Shown here: positions 21,760 through 33,353 of the stretch, one piece after another
How positions within the stretch are numbered: position 1 is the stretch's first letter
How the letters are laid out: every line of letters begins with the position of its first letter
NCBI GenBank assembly: GCA_963682025.1
Contig: OY821520.1
Span: forward strand, 237,098,364-237,162,363
Reading direction: 5' to 3'
Length of the DNA stretch: 64,000 nucleotides
Source of the DNA: Cordilura impudica
Lineage: Eukaryota > Arthropoda > Insecta > Diptera > Scathophagidae
Translations under genes and position numbers: made by a program
The notes under the pieces: generated by a model
Told to the model about the DNA's origin: nothing
Database searches by the model: none
The model's input: the letters and a program-made list of their open reading frames with translations, nothing else

Positions 21760-23489
21760 TAATTTTTAATTTATTATTTTTAATTTTTCGTTTTTTATTT
21801 TTCATTTTTAATTTTATTTTTATTTTTTCATTTTTTATTTTTAATTTTTAATTTTTTAATTTAAATTTTTCATTTTTTGTTTTTCGTTTTTCATTTTTTT
21901 CTTCATATTTCTTTCCTTTTCCAATTTTTATTTTTCTTTTTTATTTTTAATTTTTTATTTTTCAATTTTCATTTTTTATTTATCATTTTTTATTTTTCTT
22001 GTTTTATATTTAATTTTTTATTTTTCATTTTTTATTTTTCATTATTCATTTTTTATTTCAGTTTTCATTTTTCATTTCTTATTTTTCAAGTCTCATTTTT
22101 CATTTTCCATTTTTTATTTTTCATTTTTTATTTTTAATTTTTTTATTTTTCATTTTTCATTATTCATTTTTAATTTTGCGTTTTTCATTTTTTATTTTTA
22201 ATGTTTCATTTTTTAGTTTTCATTTTTTATTTTCCGTTTTTTATTTTTTTCTTCATATTTCTTTCCTTTTCCAATTTATATTTTTCTTTTTTTATTTTTC
22301 ATTTTTTATTTTTCAATTTTCATTTTTTATTTTTCTTGTTTTATATTTAATTTTTTATTTTTCATTATTCATTTTTTATTTTAGTTTTTCATTTTTCATT
22401 TCTTATTTTTCAAGTCTCATTTTTTATTTTTAATTTTTTAGTTTTAATTTTTATTATTAATTTTTTATTCTTTATTTTTATTTTTTTTTAATTTTTTATT
22501 TTTCATTTTTCTTTTTCATTTTTCATTTTTTATTTTTCATTTTTATTCTTAATTTTTTATTTTTAATTTTTAATTTTTTTTTTCATTTTTCATTTTTGGT
22601 TTTTCATTTTCCATTTTTTATTTTTCATTTTTTATTTTTAATTTTTTTATTTTTCATTTTTCATTATTCATTTTTAATTTTGCGTTTTTCATTTTTCATT
22701 TTTTATTTTTAATGTTTCATTTTTTAGTTTTCATTTTTTATTTTTCGTTTTTCATTTTTTTTTTCATATTTCTTACCTTTTCCAATTTTTATTTTTCTTT
22801 TTATTTTTCATTTTTTATTTTTCAATTTTCATTTTTTATTTATCATTTTTTATTTTTCTTGTTTTATATTTAATTTTTTATTTTTCAATTTTCATTTTTT
22901 ATTTTTCTTGTTTTATATTTAATTTTTTATTTTTCATTATTCATTTTTTATTTTAGTTTTTCATTTTTCATTTCTTTTTTTTCAAGTCTCATTTTTTATT
23001 TTTAATTTTTTAGTTTTAATTTTTATTATTCATTTTTTATTCTTTATTTTTATTTTCTTTTAATTTTTTATTTTTCATTTTTATTTTTCATTTTTTATTT
23101 TTCATTTTTCATTTTTATTCTTAATTTTTTATTTTTAATATTTATTTTTTTTTTCATTTTTCATTTTCCATTTTTTATTTTTCATTTTTTTATTTTTCAT
23201 TTTTCATTATTCATTTTTAATTTTGCGTTTTTCATTTTTCATTTTTAATTTTTAATGTTTCATTTTTTATTTTTCATTTTTCATTTTTCATATTTTATTT
23301 TTCATTTTTTTTATTTTTCATTTTTCAATTTTCATTATTCATTTTTAATTTTTCATTTTTTATTTTTCATTTTTTATTTTTCATTTTTAATTTTTCATTT
23401 TTTATTTTTCATTTTTCATTTTTCATTTTTCATTTTTGATTTTTTATTTTTCAATTTTTTTTTTATTTTTCATTTTTAATTTTTCGTTT
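21760..23489 (+). repeat. CATTTTT/TTTTTAATT simple-sequence array
   Basis: Near-continuous 5-10 bp variants of TTTTTCATT, TTTTTATT and TTTTTAATT. Segments of about 500-600 bp are themselves repeated: GCGTTTTTCATTTTT, CTTGTTTTATATTTAATT and CTTCATATTTCTTTCC recur, at about 21,900, 22,250 and 22,765 for the last. Phe/Ile/Leu-rich ORFs here are artefacts of the repeat. Confidence 0.9.
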
Positions 23490-24234
23490 TTCATGTGGTT
23501 TGGGTATAATGAGTTTGTGCTGCTGTTTGTAACAACCAAAAATATTTGACCTTCACCCATCTTTTATTATACCGATCGAATCAAAATCACTATCTGATTC
23601 GATTTAAGATGTCCGTCCGTCCGTCTGTGTGTCCATGTAAAGCTTGTAATCAAACTGCATGTCGCAAATATGAATACATTTTGATGAAATTTGGTATTTA
23701 ATCTTTTATAGGAATCGGTCCATATTCAGCCCTAGCCCCCATACAAATGACCCCTATGAAATCAACATATATTGCTATAAGATCCAAATTATCATACAAA
23801 TCTTAGTCAAATTGGGTTTATGTGTATATATTACATCCATTAATCAGTAGTCCAAAAATGATCCCTATTATACAACTCTTAGTCATAGGCACCATATAGA
23901 GCTGCTTCCCGATCTTCACTTAAATCTATCAAAATAGAAAAATATTGCACTGATTTTTCTCAAATTTTGTTTGTATATATTTTTGCAAAATAGAAGAGAA
24001 TTTACCAAATGTGGTCAGGATCGGTCCATTTTTGGGCCTAGTCCCCATATAGATATAGCATCCGATAAGAACTTTTTCATATCTGCAGCCGAAAAAATTA
24101 ATAAAAATCCCACTCAAATTTGGTTTATGCTTATTTTCTACATCCAGTTAGTTGGGCCTGAGAGATAGGGCCTCTAAACGCATGGTATAGGGTATCGTAT
24201 AGTCGGTCTAGACCGACTATAATTTTCTTACTTG
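23490..24234 (+). mobile_element. DINE-1/mini-me-like element, family 1, copy B (most complete)
   Basis: It begins CATGTGGTTTGGGTATAATG and carries TTTATTATACCGATCGA, a GTCY run at 23,611-23,632 and a 700-bp body. It ends with the perfect palindrome AGTCGGTCTAGACCGACT (core of 24,199-24,220) and then TTTTCTTACTTG before a T-run. It sits within a CATTTTT array that continues on both sides, so it is a later insertion. It serves as the reference copy for 14,578-15,011 and 30,821-32,699. Confidence 0.75.
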
Positions 24235-24461
24235 TTTTTAATTTTTAATTTTTTTTTTCATTTTTCATTTTTCATTTTTTTATTTTTAATTTTTTTTTTT
24301 TAATTTTTTATTTTCAGCTTTTCTTCAAAAAACACCTTTTATTAAAAAAATTGTTTTTTAAATCAAATGTACGAGTATATTAAGTTTGTCACATTTCATA
24401 AAGTACACCTAAAATACCATTATTTCCCTTCTGCGATTGTAGTACGTGCAAAAAAATTATT

Positions 24462-25510
24462 ATATCGCACCTGTACCTCTTAACTGAGTCAACTCAAAAT
24501 TTTTAAATTTTCACTTTTTGCAAGAAAACGATACACAGTGGTCATATCTATCCACTGTAAAAATCTTACATCGATTCTTCTAGTCTTTCGCAAAAAATAA
24601 ATACAGTTGTAACCCTCTTTGTGTTATAAGAGTAGCTTCTTTAGAATCCACTGAAAAGACATATTTTGAGTTCCACCCAAAAAACTTGTTATTTTTGATG
24701 ATCACTGAAAAAATCGTAAAAGCAACTACTGTTGTGTACTTATTATTCGCAATTCTTTACAATGAAACAACTGTTTTTAAAATTTATAGTAAATATTAAA
24801 AAAAAAAATCATGTGAGTCCGATCACAGGGGAGATGTGTAAACATCTAGTAATTAAAGTTTTTTTATGGCACTTTTTAAAATCAAACAGAAAGCGTCATC
24901 TATGTATCACTTATAGCAATCAACTGCAGGGGCTCTGCTAATATAAAAATATTTATTATTTCAACCGGTTTATTTTTAATTTTTCGTTTTTAATTTTTCA
25001 GTTTTAATTTTTTATTTGTAATTTTTTTATCTTTCATTTTTCGTTTTCCATTATTTATTTTTCATTTTTCAAATTTAATTTTTCGTTTTTCATTTTTTTA
25101 TTTTTCATTTTTAATTTTTTATTTTCCATTTTTCGTATTTCATTTTTCAATTTTCATTTTTCATTTTAAATTTTTTACTTTTAATTTTTCATTTTTTATT
25201 TTTAATTTTTCGTTTTTATTTTTTATTTTTCATTTTTAATTATTTTTTTCATTTTTCGTTTTTTATTTTTTATTATTTTTCTTTTTCATTTATTTTTCAC
25301 ATATCATAATTTTTTCACTAATACAATAATAAGTGACACCGATTTCGTCTTACGTCTTACATGTTACGCTGTTTTTGTGATTGTATTGTGAAATAGAAAT
25401 TTACCCCCCCCAGCGCAAACAGATGTTTACACATAAAAAAAACCGTTTTTGCCTCTACTGAAAATTTTTAAATTTTGAGTTGAGTCACTTTAGAGGTACA
25501 GGTGCGATAT
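24462..25510 (+). mobile_element. Non-autonomous TIR element, about 1.05 kb, copy 1 (complete)
   Basis: The termini are inverted repeats of about 45 bp: ATATCGCACCTGTACCTC and AACTGAGTCAACTCAAAA at the left, and the complement (TTTTGAGTTGAGTCACTT, GAGGTACAGGTGCGATAT) at the right. Inside are a unique 5' half, a conserved block TCATGTGAGTCCGATCACAG, a CATTTTT array (about 24,970-25,290) and a 3' block with TTCGTCTTACGTCTTACATG. There is no transposase ORF. Copy 2 at 33,354-34,400 is full length in the opposite orientation. The superfamily is unknown and the TSD is not clear. Confidence 0.82.
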
Positions 25511-26789
25511 GCAAAATTTGCTAAGAAAACGAAAGTGCTTAACAACCACTTTAAAATTGGCGATGCTGATGACAGATATTATGATGCTTTTAATGTTTGT
25601 ATGTATGACAGAGATAAATGGAATTTGAAAAACAAATATAGGTTAAAAAACCCGTTGCTGATAAATTAAAGATGATTTTTTTTTTGTTTTTTAATAAAAG
25701 TCATCATAATTTTATTAAGTCAACTTCCTCTAATTATATTGTTTCAACTAACAAGCGGATTATTGTTGGAGAAACAAAAAATAAAATTGCAAATATTCCC
25801 CATGATTTTTATAAACAAAAATGACTACGTGATGAAAAAAAAACCCACAACTTTTTATCTAATTTTGGGGAAAAAAGTGTATATGTACAAACAATATCAC
25901 CAGTCGACTGTGATTATTTGTACATCATATCTGCTGGTATGTGTGATTGTATGCATGTATGTGAAATATGGGCTAATAATATGAGTTTACTAACTTTTTT
26001 ATAAGGTATTGTATATATTATAGATAGTTTTTGGCCAACAATACGAGACAACGGTGTGCTAAGCTGTAATAATGCAATATTTGTGAATTTGTCTTCTTCT
26101 TGCTATAACTACAAATAAAAATATTACTTGAATTCATTAACGTATTTGTTATAATTTTGGCTTTTGTTTAAAAATGATTGACAAATTCCTTAAAAGGTAA
26201 TTTATATGTTTTCGCATGTTGCTATGTATTTTTGTGTTAATTGAAAAAATTTTGCAATCTAATGATTGATTTTATTAAACAAAACAAAGTTCAAAACAAA
26301 ATTAAGTACTCAATTCCTAACGAAAACGTTGTTGGAAAAATTAGAAAGAAAATGTTTGTCGAAACAATGTACAATCTCTAATTAGATATTATAGGTGAAT
26401 AATTTTCAAGGCACCTCTCATGTGTTTTTTTTTTTTTTACACATTTGTAAAAAAAAAACATCGTATTTAAGTCTAATTGCAATCTAATGTTACCAAGTGT
26501 AAGAGTTTTTAAAAGCATTTAGCAACTTTTATGGTAGCTATAAATTAAAAAATATAGTTTGTTTTGACACACAATAGGTACAAAATATATGTTACTATCT
26601 TTTGTTAGTGGTTTTATGACTTCAAATGGAAGTCGATAACAGCCAAATTATATTTTCCTTAATAAAAAGAAATGAAAAACCTTTTTCAAAACAGAGAAAG
26701 TTTTTTGCAAATGCAAAACTAAAAGATAAATGAACAAACATATACAGGGTGGTATATAAGGGCACAAGTGGAAATTTATTTCTAACTTA
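25511..26789. other. Unique A+T-rich sequence, no gene
   Basis: No recognisable ORF (an 81-codon ORF at 25,739 has no domain). Poly-T and poly-A tracts occur at about 26,425 and 26,450. Confidence 0.5.
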
Positions 26790-28590
26790 AAGGAAATAAA
26801 CTTCTTAAAGATATTTTTCAAAAAAGTATTTATTTAACAACATACTTTTTTCAAAGACAATTTTTTAAGCAGTCTTTTAACAAACTTTTTTAAAAAGGAA
26901 TTTTTTAAAATGTATAATTTTTAAGGTACTTTTTTAAAAGTACTTTTGCAAAAGTTACTTTTTAAAAAGTTATTTTCTTTAAAATGGTTCTTTTTTTAAA
27001 AAGTTATTTTTTTTAAAAGGTACTTTTTTCTAAAAAAAAAATACTTTAGTACTTTTTCCTAAAAAAGGTACCTTTTTTTAAAATGTATTTCTTTCTAAAG
27101 CAGGTACTTTTTTAAAAGATATTTTTTTCTAATACGTACTTAAATTTATATAAATACTCTTATAAGAAACTTTATTTAAAAGGAACTTGTTAAAAGTACT
27201 TTTTTTTAAAGACAATTTATTAACAGATACTTTCTTGAAAGGTACTTTTCTAAAATAAACTTCTTAAAAGAACGTAATTTTTTAATAAGTACTTTATTAA
27301 AAAGGTACTTTTTTAAAACTTAATTTAAAAAGAAAATTTTTTTTTAAACGGTAGTTTTCTTAAAAAGAGCTCTTTCTGGAAAGGCCGTTTTTAAAAAGTT
27401 TTTTTTTGAAAAAGGTAATATTTTAGTAGCGGTACTTTTTTAAAAGTTACTTTTCCAAAAAGGTGGTTTTCTAAAAAAAAAAATTATTAATTAGGTAATT
27501 TTTTTAACAGGTACTTTATTTAGAAAAGTACTTCTCTTCTCTTTTTAAAAAGTTTTTTTTTGAAAATGGCAATATTTTAGAAACGGTACTTTTTTAAAAG
27601 GTACTTTTCCAAAAAAGTGATTTTCTAAAAAAAAAAATACTTTATTTAATAGGTAATTTTTTTAACAGGTACTTTATTTAGAAAAGTACTTCTCTTCTCT
27701 TTTTAAAAAGGTTTTTTTGAAAAATGTAAAATTTTCTAAAAAAAAGTACTTTATTTAATAGCTAATTTTTTAACTTGTACTTTATTTAGAAAAGTACTTC
27801 TCTAAAAGTTACTTTTTTAAAAAGCTACTTTTTAAAAAACTTGTTTTTTTAAAAGTGATTTTTTTTAAAGGTTCTTATTTGAAAGGAACTTTTTTTTTTA
27901 AAAAGTTACTTCTTTTTAAAAAGAGAATTTTTGCTTTTTTAAAAAGGTACTTTTATTAACAAGGTACTTTTTTAAAAAGGTACTTTTTTAAAAAGGTACC
28001 TTTTTAAAAAGGCACTTTTATTAACAAGGTACTTTTTTAAGAAGTTAATATTTCAGAAAAGATACCTTTTTAAAAGCTACTTTTCTAAAAGCTTACTTTT
28101 TTAATGGTAATTTTTTAAAGGGTATTTTTTGAAAGGTACTGATTGTAAAAATGTACTTTTCTGAATGGTACTTTTTTAAAAAGGAATTTTTTAAAACTTA
28201 CTTTTTAAAAGGAAAAAAATAAACTTTTTTCAAAAATTTACTTTTTTTTAAATGAACCTTTTATAGAACGGTACTTCTTAAAAAGATACCTTTTTAAAGA
28301 AGCTGCTCTTTTAAAATGTATAATATATATTTTTTTAAAAGGTATATTTTTAAAAGGTACTTTTTGAGAAGGTACTTTTTAAAAGGTAATTTTTTTAACA
28401 GGTAATTTTTTAACAGGTAATTTTTTTAACAGATACTTTCTTGAAGGGTACTTCTTTTAGAAAGCTACATTTCTAAAAGGTACTTTTTTGAAAAAGGCTT
28501 TTTTGAGACCTTATTTATTAAAAGGTATCTTTATAAAAAGGGTCTTCTTTAAAAGGATCTCTTTTTCAAAATGTTCTTTCGTTTTAAGGG
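26790..28590. repeat. GGTACTTTT minisatellite array, AAAAAGGTAC subtype
   Basis: Units GGTACTTTTTTAAAAA of about 16 bp, lacking the TAAT spacer of the 5.5-kb array. A larger block with GTACTTTATTTAGAAAAGTAC and TTCTCTTCTC is present three times (about 27,500, 27,670 and 27,780). Confidence 0.88.
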
Positions 28591-29234
28591 GGGACATTAC
28601 ATTCGCGGCAGAGAAAACAGACCCTTTTTTCAAAAATTCATAACTCAGTCAAAAATAAACATTTTTCAAAATTTTTTTTTTATTATTGTAGAGAATTGAA
28701 CAGGTTACAAGAAAAAAAATATATTTTTCACTCCAACATGGTTTTATAGAGCTCCAAACTGGCGGCAGAGAAAAAAAACGGGGCCTCGTGGTTGCAACGC
28801 TGGGAGTCGCAAAAATTTCCGATCTGGAAAAAAATTACATTTTTAAATCCTAACAAAATTGGTTATCGTATGACACGAGCTTTTTTTTTAATTTGTTTTT
28901 AATTTTTGGTCATGTTCCAAATTTAAAAGTGTGTTTTTTCGAAAAAATATTGACTTTAAAAATTCATAAAAACTCGAAAAAAAATTTAAAAAAAAGCTCG
29001 TGTCATACGATAGCGAATCAAGTTAAAAAAAAATAAAATAAAAGTTCGTCCAAAAATTAACCCGCTAGTGCCGCAACCAGTACGAAAAACATGGTTTCGA
29101 GATAAACGCGTTCAAAGTTTGTGAACAAAGAAAAAAAGGTTACCTTCCATCTGCCATGCTTGCTTCGTACTGTATGCGTTCGTTATCTTGTGTTGTGCTG
29201 TTTCTTACAGTTTTTTGCAATCGTTTAGCAAAAA
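28591..29234. other. Unique spacer with a long hairpin
   Basis: Contains GGCGGCAGAGAAAA twice (about 28,605 and 28,759) and the inverted pair TATCGTATGACACGAGCTTT (28,864-28,890) and AAAGCTCGTGTCATACGATA (28,988-29,012). A transcript could fold into a hairpin with about 25 bp of stem and a 100-nt loop. No coding sequence. Confidence 0.65.
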
Positions 29235-29835
29235 AAAGGTATCTGTTTTCAAAAACTGCTTTTTTTAAATTCACTTTTTTTTTTAAAGGAATCTTCCCTA
29301 TGAAGGTATTTTTTTTAATACTTTTTTAAAAAGGTCATTTTCTAAAAAGATATTTTTTTAAAAAAGTACTTTTTAAAAAGATACTTTTCTAAAAAGGTAC
29401 TTTTTAAAAAGACAATATTTTTAGAGATACTTTTCAAAAAGGTACTTTTTTGAAAAAGTTATATTTGAGAAAAAGTACTTTTTTAAAAAGGTACCTTACT
29501 ATAATGGTACTTTTCTTAAATGGTAGTTTTGTAAAAATTTTCTTTTTTTAAAGTACTTTTTGAAAGGTACTTTTTTGATATGGTACATTTTTGAAAAGGT
29601 ACTTTTTGAAAAGGTACTTTTTTAAAAAGTATTTTATTTAAAACGTGCAATTTTGGAATGTTCTGTTAAAAGGTACTGTTGCTTCTGCTTCTGTTAAAAG
29701 GTACTGTTTTGAAAAATTAATTTTTTAAATGCATTTTTAAGAAAATTTACTTTTTTTAAGAAAAGGTACTTTTTTAATTGAAAGTAGTTTTTGAACAAAA
29801 CTGTTTTTGAAAAATTATATCAAAATTAATTTTTT
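29235..29835. repeat. GGTACTTTT minisatellite array, AAAAAGGTAC subtype
   Basis: Continuation of the same unit type as 26,790-28,590 after the unique spacer. Confidence 0.85.
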
Positions 29836-29929
29836 TTTTCAGTATTTAATTGTTCGGCATGAGGTATTACGAAATAAAAAATTTGTTTATAAAAAAAAAA
29901 TCTCATTTTTGTTTATCGTAGATTTTGTT

Positions 29930-30830
29930 CTGCTAAAAAGTTTTAAATGCTAAATTGTACTTTTCTTTGTCATAAATATTCGATTTTTTGAACCGTTCTG
30001 AGTATTTTGGAAAGTAAGTAATTGATGTGTAAATTTTTCTTTGTTCCTCACTGTACGTCCTAGGTCTTTTATTGTTCACAATTTTTATTAAGTCATTAAT
30101 AGTTATCTTTGGGAAATCATTCATTATTAAAACATTCTTGATCTCATCTATATTTGATTTATGAAAATCTTTGTCACTAATATCTAAAACTCTCCTAATA
30201 AAATTTATTGCTGTGTTAATAATTATTCGATTTGGGTGCTTCGAGTAAAAGTTTATTAATTTGCTTGACTATGTTGGCTTCTGGTACCAGTCTAGTTTTA
30301 GTAAGATCCCTAGTCTTATCGGGAGTCAAGATATGGTAATTTTCAATCAATTTCTTCTTCCATTGTAAATTGGATTTGTCGATTAAATGAATTTAAAATA
30401 TTAAGAGTATCTGAAACATAGTCCTTTTTTATAATTCCAAATAAATCGTCCACATTTAAAAAAAAAAAATTCTTAGTTTTTTCCTCCATTTTGTCCATTG
30501 AAGTGTCAAGTAGTTCTTACATTATAATATCAGCAATTACTGGTGAGGCTGGTGAACCCATTGGCATACCTTTAAGTTGCTCATAAATGTAGTTTATCTT
30601 CAAATTTGAAATATCTTGTGTCTTTAATGCAAAATGTCAATAATTGAAAAAATAAGTCCTTAAGTATTCGTGTATGTCTTTCTAATATATGCGATTTCTT
30701 GGAGTCTTTGGTTAAATTCTTCATAAATTCGTGGTGCGGTAGCTATTCTTGTTGCCATTTTGTATTATTCTGTTAGAAAAATCGGGTTTAGTTGAAATAA
30801 TTTATCAACAAGCATATTGTACCCCATACC
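29930..30830 (-). pseudogene. Penelope-like element reverse transcriptase relic
   Basis: On the minus strand the pieces read YEQLKGMPMGSPASPVIADI (about 30,600-30,540), then NVDDLFGIIKKDYVSD, NRQIQFTMEEEID and KLPYLD. WYQKPT and NKLLLEAP follow, and finally ISDKDFHKSNIDEIKNVLIM with NDFPKITINDLIK (to 29,933). GMPMGSPxSPxIADI, xVDD and the QFTMExE..LPYLD series are the palm and thumb order of Penelope-like reverse transcriptases. Stops and several frameshifts separate the pieces. No GIY-YIG endonuclease is visible. The relic is cut at its 5' side by the DINE-like insertion starting at 30,821. Confidence 0.75.
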
Positions 30831-31308
30831 ACCATGTGGTTTGGGTATAATGACTTTGTGCTGCTGTTTGTAACTACCAAAAATATTTGACCTAGACTCA
30901 TCTTTTATTATACCGATCGACTCAGAATCACTTTCTGAGTCGATTTAGCTATGTCCGTCCGTCCGTCCGTCCGTCTGTGTGTCCATGTAAACCTTGTAAT
31001 CAAACTACAGGTCGCAAATATGAATATATTTCGATGAACTTTGGTATATAAGCTTTTATCGGCCATGGGATAAACGCTATTGAAATTGATGAAATTCGGT
31101 CCATGTTCAGACCTAGTCCCCATACAAATGACCCCCATGAAATCGACATAAATAGCCATAAGATCCAAATTATCATATAGATCTCAGTCAAATTGGGTTT
31201 GTATGTGTTTATTATATCCATTAAACAGTTGTCGAAAAATAATTCCTATAGGACAATTCTTAGTCATAGGCCCCATATAGAGCTGCTTCCCGATCTTCAC
31301 TTAAATCT

Positions 31309-32169
31309 TTTAATTTAGTACTGATATCGATTCATATAACAACTTGTCGAAAAAATTAAACTATAGAACGAAATTTTCGTAAAATCTGGAAAAAGTCATA
31401 TTTTCCCTATATAAACACACTTCGAATTTTCAGTTGCGTTGAGGCACCACTAAATTTTTTTTTTTGATTGACCCAAAACTTTGCATTTCTCCGTTTTTTT
31501 GCTATTCGCATATTTCTAGAGGGGGTGAGACCGAGAGTTTGAACACTTTTTTATTAAGGGACACACTAATGTATACTATTAGCTTTTTATGTGTAGTACC
31601 ATGCCCACTGGTCCGATCCCGCCCATTTTTCTCGCAACTACTAACATTGATAACTTATGTAGTCATACCAAGTATGATAATAAAAATTCACTTCAAACAC
31701 ACAGACTTTCACTTTTATATATAATAGCAGAGCCCGGCCCTTGAAATTCGAGTGCAAGTTCTAGGTAAATTTATTTTTTCATTCAACTTATATCTCTCAA
31801 TGTTTTATGCCACCTAAAGGTATGCCATTCAATTCAACACAGGGCATGAGCATTATAATGAAATTAGATTGGGTTATGTCGTTATTGGTTTATGTCCAAA
31901 ATTATTTTTCTATTTAACACAGGGCTTTTTATATAAAATTTTTGCAAACACATTAACAACTTTAATAAACACACACACAACATTGTATAACTTTATGTAT
32001 GTGTTATTAGCAACTTTAAATGCACTTTACTCAAAAAGAAGTGAAAAAATCTATATATCTGGTGAACAGCTAAAAAGAAATACCTTTCAAATGAGCTATG
32101 TTTGGTCAAAATCGAGGTAAAACTGACAAAGTTACATCGGTCACAAGAAATCGACTTGCCTATTAATAT
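31309..32169. other. Unidentified insert inside DINE-like copy C
   Basis: Unique A+T-rich sequence with ORFs of 83-86 codons (31,464-31,724 and 31,869-32,120) that show no recognisable domain. Probably another decayed element; its ends are not clear. Confidence 0.35.
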
Positions 32170-32436
32170 TATAAATACTATATGGAGTGAAAACTCCGTG
32201 GTCTAACAGTGAAAAACCCGCTTTTGGGTTTGAAATCAATTTCATTCTTCAACGTAATCTCCATTAAGTGAAATGCACTTCTTCCAACGACCCTCTAACA
32301 TCTTGACATCCTTGAAAAAATACGATTTGTCAAACTCTTCAAAATAGGCTTCCGTCTTTAATCTGACTTCTTCATTCGTGGAAATTCTCTTTCCCAGGAG
32401 GCATCTTTTCAAGTTTGGGTACAAATAATATTGCAC
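32170..32436 (-). pseudogene. Mariner transposase C-terminal fragment
   Basis: The minus-strand ORF from 32,436 reads YPNLKRCLLGKRISTNEEVR, then AYFEEFDKSYF and LEGRWKKCISLNGDYVEE with a stop at 32,242. This is the last 60 residues of a Tc1/mariner-superfamily transposase of mariner type. The stop is followed by GGGTTTTTCACTGTTAGACC, like a mariner 3' UTR approaching its TIR. The catalytic D,D(34)D region is absent. It starts at PNLK, nearly where the copy at 62.3-62.9 kb stops. Confidence 0.85.
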
Positions 32437-32769
32437 AGATTTTTCTCAAATTTGGTTTGTATATAGTTTTTCAAAATATAAATTAATTTACCAAATATGG
32501 TTAGGATCGGGATATTTTTCGACCTAGTCCCCATATAAATATAGCACCCGATGTGAACTTTTTCATATCTGCAGCCAAAAAAAATTAAGAACAATTCCCC
32601 TCAAATTTGGGTTTTGTTTTTTTTTATATCGAATTAGTTGGACCGAAGGGATAGGGTCTCTAAACAATGGTCTAGACCGACTATAATTTTCTTACTTGTT
32701 TTTTTCTGTAGACTTGACTCAAAATTATTTTTTTAATAAAGAGTATTTCTAAACTCTTTCTTTTAACTC

Positions 32770-33345
32770 ATACTCTCTGTCTGTCTGTTTGTCTGTCTGT
32801 CTGCCATGGGTGGACCCCATTCCCCCTTATCCAATTAATCTGAAACTTGGCCCATAGTCTTGTCGTGACTACAGATTAATTTGGGGTAGTCATGGAGTGA
32901 TCTAAATGTCATTTCCCCTCATCCGATCGATCTCAAACTTGGTCTATACACTTGCTGTGAAAAAAAGATTAACTTTGACTTAGTCACGCACAGTCACGCA
33001 TGGTCACGCACAGTCACGGAGTGCTCTAAATGTCATTTACCCTCATCCGACCGATGTGAAACTTGGTCGATATACTTGCTGTAAAGAAAGATCAACTTCG
33101 ACATAGTCACGTGCAGTCACGCATAGTCACGGAGTGATTTAAAACCCATTTTCCCTTATCCGACCAATCTAAAACTTGGTCGATATACTTGCTGTGAAAT
33201 AAGATTAACATTGACATAGTCACGCACAGTCACGGAGAGATTAAAATCCCACTTCCTCTCATCCGATGGATCTAAAACTTTGTCCATAGACTTATTGTGG
33301 CCAAAGATTAATTTTAAGGTAGTCACACACAGTTACGGAGATATT
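32770..33345 (+). repeat. Tandem repeat, about 115-150 bp unit (AGTCACGCACAGTCACGGAG), about 5 copies
   Basis: Each unit contains CTCATCCGAYCGATCT, AAACTTGGTC, CTTGCTGTGAA and a run of AGTCACGCAC sub-repeats. A GTCT microsatellite (about 32,778-32,806) precedes the array. The array ends at the TIR of the element at 33,354. Confidence 0.85.
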
Positions 33346-33353
33346 CAAAACTC

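Larger units (their letters stand above)
21593..24310 (+). mobile_element. 1.05-kb TIR element, copy 3 (both ends missing, hugely expanded internal array)
   Basis: From ATCATGTGAGTCCGATCG to the AACCGGTTAATTTTTAA junction (21,598-21,765) it matches copy 1 at 24,808-24,975. The CATTTTT-type array that follows is about 1.7 kb here against about 0.33 kb in copy 1. It is interrupted at 23,490-24,234 by a DINE-like insertion and resumes to about 24,310. The left TIR half and the 3' unique part are absent. Confidence 0.75.
30821..32699 (+). mobile_element. DINE-1/mini-me-like element, family 1, copy C (with nested insertions)
   Basis: The 5' part (30,821-31,308) tracks copy B through the GTCY run (30,955-30,982) to CTTCACTTAAATCTTT. 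About 1.1 kb of foreign sequence follows, and similarity resumes at AATATTGCAC (about 32,427) to the end, TAATTTTCTTACTTG. The terminal palindrome has lost its left half (GGTCTAGACCGACTATA remains). The insert contains a mariner C-terminus and about 860 bp of unidentified sequence. Confidence 0.72.

Noticed and set aside
21877..23479. Several 74-86 codon Phe/Leu/Ser-rich ORFs that look like membrane proteins
   Set aside because: They are translations of CATTTTT simple sequence; frames shift freely and no start context or domain exists.
25739..25984. 81-codon ORF
   Set aside because: Generic A+T-rich composition and no homology that I recognise.
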